Part shown: positions 15,355 to 20,798 of the stretch, in pieces
Layout: the number at the start of each line of letters is the position of its first letter
Position numbering within the stretch: the stretch's first letter is position 1
Assembly: GCA_020024475.1 (NCBI GenBank)
Contig: JAHHTS010000040.1
Coordinates: forward strand, 1 to 20,798
Direction of reading: 5' to 3'
Source of the DNA: Oscillospiraceae bacterium
Lineage (GTDB): Bacteria; Bacillota; Clostridia; Oscillospirales; Ruminococcaceae
DNA: 20,798 nt
Notes under the pieces: generated by a model
Told to the model about the DNA's origin: nothing
Database searches by the model: none
The model's input: the letters and a program-made list of their open reading frames with translations, nothing else
Position numbers and translations under genes: made by a program

Positions 15355-16794
15355 ATGAATAACAACTATGAAATTGTTGTGGGTCTTGAAGTTCATGCAG
15401 AGCTTTCCACTAAAACAAAAATTTTCTGTGGCTGTAAAAATGAGTTTGGTGCAGAAGTAAATACTAATGTTTGTCCTGTTTGTATGGGCCTACCTGGTAC
15501 TCTTCCTGTTTTAAATGAACAAGTTGTAGAGTATGCAATCAAAATGGGACATGCACTTAACTGTAAAATTAACGGTACTACAAAACAGGATAGAAAAAAC
15601 TATTTTTATCCTGATCTACCTAAATCATACCAGATTTCCCAGTTCGATATTCCTCTTTGCGAAAACGGTTACTTGGATGTTCTCGTAGGAGAAGAAGTAA
15701 AAAGAATTGGCGTTACAAGAATTCATATAGAAGAAGATGCTGGTAAACTTATACATGATGATACACTAGGCGGTACTTTAGCTGACTATAATCGTTGTGG
15801 TGTTCCTCTTATTGAAATCGTTTCAGAACCAGATATTCGTTCAGCTGATGAAGCAAAGGCATATCTTGATACAATTCATTCAATTCTTCTTTATTTGGGT
15901 ATTTCTGATGCAAAAATGCAGGAAGGTAGTGTTCGTTGCGATGTTAATGTTTCAGTAAGACCAGTAGGCTCCAAAGAATTTGGCACACGAGTTGAAATGA
16001 AAAATGTTAACAGTTTCTCTGCTGCTCATCGTGCTATTACTTATGAAGCAAAACGCCAAATTAAAGTTCTTGAAAAAGGTGGGGAAATTCAGCAAGAAAC
16101 AAGAAAATGGGACGATGCTAAAGGAGTTAATGTAATTCTCCGTACAAAAGAAGATGCTCAAGATTACAGATATTTTCCAGATCCAGACCTTCTTACTTTT
16201 ATTGTTTCTCAGGAAAAAATAGACCAGCTTAAATCGGAAATTCCTGAACTTCCTGTTGCAAAAACAATGAGATATATGTCTGATTACGGACTTTCAAGAG
16301 CAGAAAGCGAGCTTCTTGCTATAAATAAAAATACAGCCGATTTCTTTGAAGAATGTGTAAACTTAAAAAAATGCGAACCAAAATCTATTGCTAACTGGAT
16401 TCTTGGTGATATCTTCAAAGTTGTAAATGAAAGAAAATGCGAAATTAAAGATTTGGCAATTACAAGTAAAAACCTTGTAGAAATGATAAGCCTTATTGAA
16501 AATAAAACTATTTCTAATGCGGCAGGCAAAACGGTTCTTGAAGTTATAATTGATAATGATAAAGATCCTAAAGAAATTGTAAAAGAAAAAGGTCTTGCAC
16601 AGGTTAGCGATACAAGTGCACTTTTAGCCATTGTAGAAAAAGTTTTAAGTAAAAATGAAAAAGCTGTAGCCGATTATAAAGCAGGTAAAACTAATGTTAT
16701 TGGATTTCTTGTTGGACAATGCATGAAAGAAAGTCGCGGCCAAGGCAACCCTGCAATGCTTAAAGATATGGTTATTGCAGAAATTGAAAAATAA
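15355..16794 (+). CDS. gatB: Asp/Glu-tRNA amidotransferase subunit B (GatB)
   Basis: Kinase and transamidase subunit: it binds the misacylated tRNA, activates the side-chain carboxylate with ATP, and transfers ammonia delivered from GatA. The 479 residues are full length. The N-terminal cradle domain has GLEVHAEL (10-17), a zinc site of Cys25, Cys27, Cys40 and Cys43, YFYPDLPKSYQISQ (83-96), EEDAGK (126-131) and DYNRCGVPLIEIVSEPD (144-160), which is the family signature. The C-terminal helical and YqeY-like tail, ending around GFLVGQCMKESRGQGNPAML, binds the tRNA elbow. Start as ATG 15355 with AAGGAG 9 bases upstream inside gatA. It ends the ligA-gatCAB run; a long hairpin begins 13 bases after its stop. 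Confidence 0.97.
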   Translation: MNNNYEIVVGLEVHAELSTKTKIFCGCKNEFGAEVNTNVCPVCMGLPGTLPVLNEQVVEYAIKMGHALNCKINGTTKQDRKNYFYPDLPKSYQISQFDIPLCENGYLDVLVGEEVKRIGVTRIHIEEDAGKLIHDDTLGGTLADYNRCGVPLIEIVSEPDIRSADEAKAYLDTIHSILLYLGISDAKMQEGSVRCDVNVSVRPVGSKEFGTRVEMKNVNSFSAAHRAITYEAKRQIKVLEKGGEIQQETRKWDDAKGVNVILRTKEDAQDYRYFPDPDLLTFIVSQEKIDQLKSEIPELPVAKTMRYMSDYGLSRAESELLAINKNTADFFEECVNLKKCEPKSIANWILGDIFKVVNERKCEIKDLAITSKNLVEMISLIENKTISNAAGKTVLEVIIDNDKDPKEIVKEKGLAQVSDTSALLAIVEKVLSKNEKAVADYKAGKTNVIGFLVGQCMKESRGQGNPAMLKDMVIAEIEK

Positions 16795-16806
16795 TAACAG
16801 CAGATT

Positions 16807-16840
16807 AAAAAATCATAGAGAAAATTCTCTATGATTTTTT
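16807..16840 (+). terminator. Long AT-rich hairpin, probable terminator after gatB
   Basis: The two halves of 16807-16840 pair over 16 bases around a central AA: the core is TCATAGAGAA (16813-16822) against TTCTCTATGA (16825-16834), flanked by six A on the left and six T on the right. This is the layout of an intrinsic terminator working in both directions. It ends 19 bases before the ade start, with the ade ribosome site immediately after it. Confidence 0.82.
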
Positions 16841-16859
16841 AGCAAATATGGAGAAAAAT

Positions 16860-18626
16860 ATGAAGTACTTTCCAAAAGACAAAAAAGCGTTGATGATGGC
16901 AGCCTTAGGTAGAATTCCATCAGATCTTGCCATTACAAATGCTAATATTGTAAATACTTTTACAGGTGAAATTTATAAAGCAAATGTTTTTATATACGAT
17001 GGATTTATCGCTCATGTAGAAACTGAAGATTTCGAAAATATAAATGCAAAAGAAATAGTGGATGCCAAAGGTTCATTCCTTACTCCTGGATTTATTGACG
17101 CTCATGTGCATATTGAAAGTTCTATGATGATTCCAAGAAACTTTGCAAAAGCTGTTCTACCACATGGTACAACAATGGTAATTACAGATCCACATGAAAT
17201 TGCAAATGTTTATGGAATTCGTGCAGTGGAATATATGAATGCACAAACAAAAGACCTACCAATGAAAATGTATATTGATATTCCATCATGTGTTCCATCT
17301 GTACCTGGATTAGAAAATTCTGGAGCTTCATTTGTAGCTGAAGATATTAAAACTATGCTTTCACTATCAAATGTAATTGGACTAGCTGAGGTTATGGATT
17401 TTATTGGCGTTATGAATGCTGATAAACGTATGATGGATATTCTTAAAGTTTTTGAAGAAGATGGAAGATATATACAGGGACATGCACCTGGACTAATCGG
17501 TAGAGGTCTGAGCTCTTATAGAATAGGTGGACCAACAACTTGTCATGAGTCACGTAAGTCATGGGAAGTAAAACCAAAAATGCGTACTGGTATGTATGTA
17601 GACGCTCGTTCGTCATCAATTTCAAAAAATATTAATGAAATTGTAAAAGGTTTAGATGGAATTAAATTCTATGATAGACTCACATTCTGTACAGACGATA
17701 GAGAGGTAGATGAAATAATTGAGAACGGTCATATGAATGATGTGTTGAGAGAGGCTACTAGATGTGGGTTAGATGTTATAACAGCTATAAAATCATGTAC
17801 ACTTAATGCTGCGCAAGCTGCAAAACTGGAAAATATCGGTGCAATTGCTCCAGGTTATGTAGCAGATATGCTAATTATTCCTTCTCTTGAAGATTTAAAA
17901 CCATCTCATGTATTTACTGATGGCAAGCTAGTGGCCAAAGATGGCATATTATTGGCGAACATACCTTCCATTGACTTTGATTTAGAGAAAGACCTATCTG
18001 TAAATGCACCTGACTTTACAGTTGAAAACTTTAGATTAAAAGCACCTAAAGCTAATAAAGTTAAGGTTAATATTCTTGAATATGGAAGTCTTAATCTTTC
18101 ATCGACAGTTCTGTCACAATTAGAGCTTCCAGTAAAAGATGGATATGTTGATATAAGTGGTGATGATAGTTTACAATTTGCTGCAATAATAAACAGATAT
18201 GGAAATGGTACATATACAGTTGGAATTGTTAAGAATTTTTCAAAAATAGATGTTGCATGGGGATCAACTGTATCACACGATAGCCATAATATTTCTATTA
18301 CATATAAGAATCCCGAAGACGCGCTTGCTGTTTATAATCATTTTAAACAAAATGGCGGGGGGCAGGCTCTTGCTGAAAATGGTCAAATTATAGCAAGCCT
18401 TAACCTTAATGTTGGAGGGTTAATGAGTAATAAGCCAGTAGATGAGCTTTCTAAAGAAGTAAAAGCTATGAAAAAAGCTTTAAAAGATTGTGGTGTCGAT
18501 CTTACTAATCCATTATTAAGAATAGTTACACTAGCTTTACCAGTTATACCAGATGTAAAATATAGTGATATGGGACTTATTGATGTTATTAAACAAGAAT
18601 TTATACCAATATTCGTGGAAGATTAA
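16860..18626 (+). CDS. ade: Adenine deaminase
   Basis: Amidohydrolase that converts adenine to hypoxanthine and ammonia in purine salvage. 588 residues, the usual size. Motifs: metal site HVHIESS (82-88) after GFIDA, PHEIANVYG (111-119), EVMDF (177-181), His208 in GHAPGL, His229-Glu230 in TTCHESR, FCTDD (276-280) with the catalytic Asp pair, and GHMNDVLREA. The C-terminal domain carries the family segments from about 380 on. The loop after His229, usually SDHE then REGS in E. coli-like enzymes, reads TCHE and DARSSS here, which suggests a distinct clade within the family. I chose ATG 16860 because GGAG (16850-16853) is 6 bases ahead; the in-frame ATG at 16848 has no ribosome site. It is followed at 3 bases by a methyltransferase gene. 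No promoter was found directly upstream. Confidence 0.9.
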   Translation: MKYFPKDKKALMMAALGRIPSDLAITNANIVNTFTGEIYKANVFIYDGFIAHVETEDFENINAKEIVDAKGSFLTPGFIDAHVHIESSMMIPRNFAKAVLPHGTTMVITDPHEIANVYGIRAVEYMNAQTKDLPMKMYIDIPSCVPSVPGLENSGASFVAEDIKTMLSLSNVIGLAEVMDFIGVMNADKRMMDILKVFEEDGRYIQGHAPGLIGRGLSSYRIGGPTTCHESRKSWEVKPKMRTGMYVDARSSSISKNINEIVKGLDGIKFYDRLTFCTDDREVDEIIENGHMNDVLREATRCGLDVITAIKSCTLNAAQAAKLENIGAIAPGYVADMLIIPSLEDLKPSHVFTDGKLVAKDGILLANIPSIDFDLEKDLSVNAPDFTVENFRLKAPKANKVKVNILEYGSLNLSSTVLSQLELPVKDGYVDISGDDSLQFAAIINRYGNGTYTVGIVKNFSKIDVAWGSTVSHDSHNISITYKNPEDALAVYNHFKQNGGGQALAENGQIIASLNLNVGGLMSNKPVDELSKEVKAMKKALKDCGVDLTNPLLRIVTLALPVIPDVKYSDMGLIDVIKQEFIPIFVED

Positions 18627-18629
18627 ATT

Positions 18630-19778
18630 ATGATTAACGAAAAAATACAACAGTACTTCAATCAAAATATAGCACTCGTAGTGATCAGTGGATTGAAAAA
18701 GGATATAAATTGTGAATTTTCAAAAGTCACATTGCGCCCTTTTTCTACAATGGAAGGCATAAAATATCAGCTTGAATACACGGTAAAAAATCAAGTAAAG
18801 CATAAAAATATAAACTCTGATGATGTTATTAACGAAGTATCACAATTACTTGAAAATTATTTTACACAGTGTATGATTTATGGAGAAGATAATGATGTTC
18901 ACATAAATTTCTTTAATGGAAAAGTTAGGGCTAAGGTTTCTTCTCCTACAAAAAAAATTAATATAAGAGCTCATAATAAACAGAAGGAATATATTCTTAA
19001 TGAGGGTGACAATATTGATTTTTTAATTTATCTTGGTGTAATGACAAAAGACTGTAAAGTTATAAAATCGAAGTATAATAAATTTCGCCAGATAAATAAA
19101 TATCTAGAATTACTTAAATCTTCTTTAGTTTTGTTGCCAAAAGATAGACCTTTAAAAATTGTGGACTTTGGATGTGGAAAAGCATACCTTACTTTCGCTC
19201 TTTATTATTATGTTGTTAAAATTCTTGGAAGGAAGGCATATATTACAGGTCTTGACCTAAAAGAAGATGTAATTGATTTTTGTAATAATGTTGCAAAAGA
19301 ACTTAATTATGAAACATTAGAGTTTCAAAAAGGCGATATAAAAGATTACTCGAGAACACAAGATGTTGATATGGTAATAATGCTTCATGCTTGTGATAAT
19401 GCAACAGATGAAGGAATAGTTCAAAGTCTTAAATTTAATGCGAAAATTATAATCGCAGTTCCTTGTTGTCAACATGAATTTTTTAGACAAATTAAGAATG
19501 ATAATCTTAAACCTATATTGCAGTTTGGCATTTTGAAAGAAAGATTTTCAGCCATTGCAACGGATAGTCTTCGCGCTCAATTATTAAAAGCATTGGGCTT
19601 TGAGGTATCTGTCATGGAATTTATTGATACAGAACACACTCCTAAGAATATTGCAATAAGAGCTGTAAGAAATGGAACATTCAACAAATATGAATATACT
19701 GTTTATGAAACATTTAGGGATTATCTAAACATATCGCCTTACATAGAGACTCGTCTTAAAGAAGAAAATATAATATAA
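18630..19778 (+). CDS. Class I SAM-dependent methyltransferase, METTL25-like (Methyltransf_32) domain
   Basis: Predicted methyltransferase of 382 residues with unknown substrate. The N-terminal half (1-130) is a separate domain that I do not recognise. A linker has KEYILNEGDNIDFLIYLGV (119-137) and KFRQINKYLELL (151-162), then the Rossmann-like fold starts with KIVDFGCGKAYLTFAL (176-191), the SAM-binding motif I. Acidic ends of later strands include GLDLKED (207-213) and KGDIKDY (234-240). HACDNATD (253-260) and PCCQHEFF (278-285) recall the Methyltransf_32/METTL25 group, where similar His-Cys-Asp and Cys-Cys-His segments occur. Proteins of this layout occur in other clostridia, usually unnamed. 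It starts 3 bases after ade with GGAAG at 18617-18621, so the pair is probably cotranscribed, though a shared role is not shown. Nucleic acid or protein as substrate is open. Confidence 0.82.
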   Translation: MINEKIQQYFNQNIALVVISGLKKDINCEFSKVTLRPFSTMEGIKYQLEYTVKNQVKHKNINSDDVINEVSQLLENYFTQCMIYGEDNDVHINFFNGKVRAKVSSPTKKINIRAHNKQKEYILNEGDNIDFLIYLGVMTKDCKVIKSKYNKFRQINKYLELLKSSLVLLPKDRPLKIVDFGCGKAYLTFALYYYVVKILGRKAYITGLDLKEDVIDFCNNVAKELNYETLEFQKGDIKDYSRTQDVDMVIMLHACDNATDEGIVQSLKFNAKIIIAVPCCQHEFFRQIKNDNLKPILQFGILKERFSAIATDSLRAQLLKALGFEVSVMEFIDTEHTPKNIAIRAVRNGTFNKYEYTVYETFRDYLNISPYIETRLKEENII

Positions 19779-19785
19779 TAAAATA

Positions 19786-19814
19786 AACGCTCCCACAATG
19801 GGAGCGTTTTATTT
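19786..19814 (+). terminator. Intrinsic terminator after the methyltransferase gene
   Basis: AACGCTCCCA (19786-19795) and TGGGAGCGTT (19799-19808) form a 10-base perfect stem with a CAA loop, followed by TTATTTT. It starts 8 bases after the stop codon. An A-rich stretch on the left could let it act in the other direction, but no minus-strand gene reads towards it. Confidence 0.92.
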
Positions 19815-19861
19815 TGTTCTTAAATTAAAAAGACAAGCATATTTATTATCAAGGTGAGTTT

Positions 19862-20686
19862 ATGGACAAGAATTATAAAAATCTATATGAAAAACTTCCT
19901 GTAGAAGTTCAAGATTATCTTTTGAAGAATAAAGATAAAAATATTTCTGAAATACGAATAAGAAGTGGCTTTGGAGTGATGTTTTGCGTAAATGGAGTAT
20001 TTAGTAAAATAGATAATTTAATATTTGATAAGACAGATATTGAAAATATTTTCTACACATTGTGCGATAATACATTATTTGCATATGAAAATCAAATTGC
20101 AAATGGCTATATAACATTACCTGGAGGACATAGGATAGGAATAGGTGGAAACTTTTACACTGATGGATTAGGAACTCATCTTATTGATATAACTTCTCTT
20201 AATATAAGAATAGCACAAGAAAAAATATTTGATGTTTCTAATAGCATATTAGAATTCAAAAATGGTTTGCTAATTGCAGGAAAACCTCATAGTGGTAAAA
20301 CAACAATGCTGAGGAGTTTATGTAAAATTATTACAAATAAAAACATCGTAGTGTGTGACGAGAGAAATGAGCTGAAGAGCCAGTTTTTGAATTGTGATTT
20401 CATAAGTGGAATAAATAAGGCACAAGCTATACAGCAAGCTGTAAGAGCACTAAATCCCGACATAATTATATGTGATGAAATAGGATCGGTTAATGAAGCT
20501 CGTGAAATTTTGGACAGTATGCATTCTGGAGTTCAATTTATATGTACTGTACATAGTGATAATATATCAGATTTGAAGTTTAAACCGAATATAAATTTGC
20601 TGTTAGAGTCTGGAACTTTCGATAAAATAATTTTATTATCTCGCAAAAATAATGAGTTTTATATTAAGGAAGAAAGAAATGTATAA
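19862..20686 (+). CDS. spoIIIAA: Stage III sporulation protein AA (SpoIIIAA ATPase)
   Basis: Secretion-type ATPase of the SpoIIIA-SpoIIQ channel between mother cell and forespore, needed for late forespore gene expression. It has 274 residues, somewhat shorter than the 300 or more of Bacillus. Motifs: ISEIRIRSG (28-36), the family segment NGYITLPGGHRIGIGG (81-96), SLNIRIAQE, Walker A GKPHSGKTT (140-148), DERNE (166-170), Walker B IIICDEIG (201-208) and SGVQFICTVHSD (222-233) as in VirB11-like ATPases. It acts at the mother-cell side of the septum membranes but has no membrane segment itself. AAGGTGAG at 19851-19858 is only 3 bases from the ATG, a tight spacing. The next gene overlaps its end by 8 bases. 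In Bacillus this operon is under sigma E; I could not find a convincing sigma E promoter in the 47 bases after the terminator. Confidence 0.93.
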   Translation: MDKNYKNLYEKLPVEVQDYLLKNKDKNISEIRIRSGFGVMFCVNGVFSKIDNLIFDKTDIENIFYTLCDNTLFAYENQIANGYITLPGGHRIGIGGNFYTDGLGTHLIDITSLNIRIAQEKIFDVSNSILEFKNGLLIAGKPHSGKTTMLRSLCKIITNKNIVVCDERNELKSQFLNCDFISGINKAQAIQQAVRALNPDIIICDEIGSVNEAREILDSMHSGVQFICTVHSDNISDLKFKPNINLLLESGTFDKIILLSRKNNEFYIKEERNV

Positions 20687-20798
20687 ATTTTTGGGGTTTA
20701 TAATAATATTGATTTCATCTGCTTTATTTTTTAATCAGAAAACAATTACAGATTATTATACATATATTTTTTTAGAAGAAACTGTAAAAATATTAAAA
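20679..20798 (+). CDS. spoIIIAB: Probable stage III sporulation protein AB, N-terminal part only
   Basis: Forty codons are open to the window edge, from ATG 20679. The residues begin MYKFLGFIIILISSALFFNQ, one hydrophobic N-terminal segment of about 16 residues, then a more polar region. SpoIIIAB is a membrane protein that starts with such a segment and always follows spoIIIAA, and the 8-base overlap with the spoIIIAA stop fits this. AAGGA at 20667-20671 is the ribosome site. The visible part is too short to confirm the family by motif, so the name rests on position and the hydrophobic start. It remains possible that it is a different small membrane protein. Confidence 0.75.
   Translation, partial: MYKFLGFIIILISSALFFNQKTITDYYTYIFLEETVKILK

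Noticed and set aside
19817..19845. Possible sigma E promoter before spoIIIAA (CATATTTA as a -10)
   Set aside because: Only the first four bases fit the -10 consensus and nothing like the -35 element lies at the right distance.
1..20798. CRISPR array, transposase, integrase, phage genes, tRNA or rRNA
   Set aside because: No repeat-spacer pattern, no terminal inverted repeats or DDE/tyrosine recombinase motifs, and no cloverleaf-like or rRNA-like sequence was seen on either strand by eye; short features could still escape a manual reading.

Overview
The window is AT-rich, with short intergenic gaps, strong AGGAGG-type ribosome binding sites and sigma-A-like promoters. It encodes HPr kinase, WhiA, RapZ, the GatCAB amidotransferase and, at its right end, the start of a spoIIIA operon. 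This points to a low-GC Firmicute of the class Clostridia, probably a spore former or a descendant of one. I cannot place it to genus. Nearly all genes are chromosomal housekeeping genes. I see no phage, transposon, CRISPR, rRNA or tRNA signal. No gene-free stretch exceeds 300 bases; the longest are 2169-2404 and 11399-11620.

Layout. 1-753 is the 3' part of an unrecognised protein running in from the left edge. It converges on a minus-strand gene (789-2168) for a COG2509-type FAD dehydrogenase, and a hairpin terminator lies between them. A divergent promoter region (2169-2404) then leads into a plus-strand run of seven tightly packed genes, hprK, a ROK sugar kinase, murB, rapZ, whiA, dnaE and pfkA, which ends at a terminator near 11405-11430. 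This run combines carbon-flux sensing and glycolytic entry (HprK, glucokinase, phosphofructokinase) with peptidoglycan precursor synthesis (MurB), a P-loop regulator and a DNA-binding regulator (RapZ, WhiA), and the replicative-type polymerase DnaE. The gene yvcK, which commonly sits between rapZ and whiA in Firmicutes, is absent; the two genes overlap by one base.

A second promoter (11572-11600), with the same -35 and -10 hexamers and spacing as the hprK promoter, drives ligA-gatC-gatA-gatB: NAD-dependent DNA ligase followed by the complete Glu-tRNA(Gln)/Asp-tRNA(Asn) amidotransferase. A long hairpin (16807-16840) separates this from an adenine deaminase gene and a SAM-dependent methyltransferase of uncertain substrate, closed by a terminator at 19786-19814. 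The window ends with spoIIIAA and the first 40 codons of a probable spoIIIAB.

I found no clear new defence, mobile or biosynthetic system. The points most worth a second look are the missing yvcK, the two genes of unknown role (left edge and the methyltransferase), the hairpin directly ahead of ade with no visible promoter, and a few residue-level departures in PFK, WhiA and the adenine deaminase.
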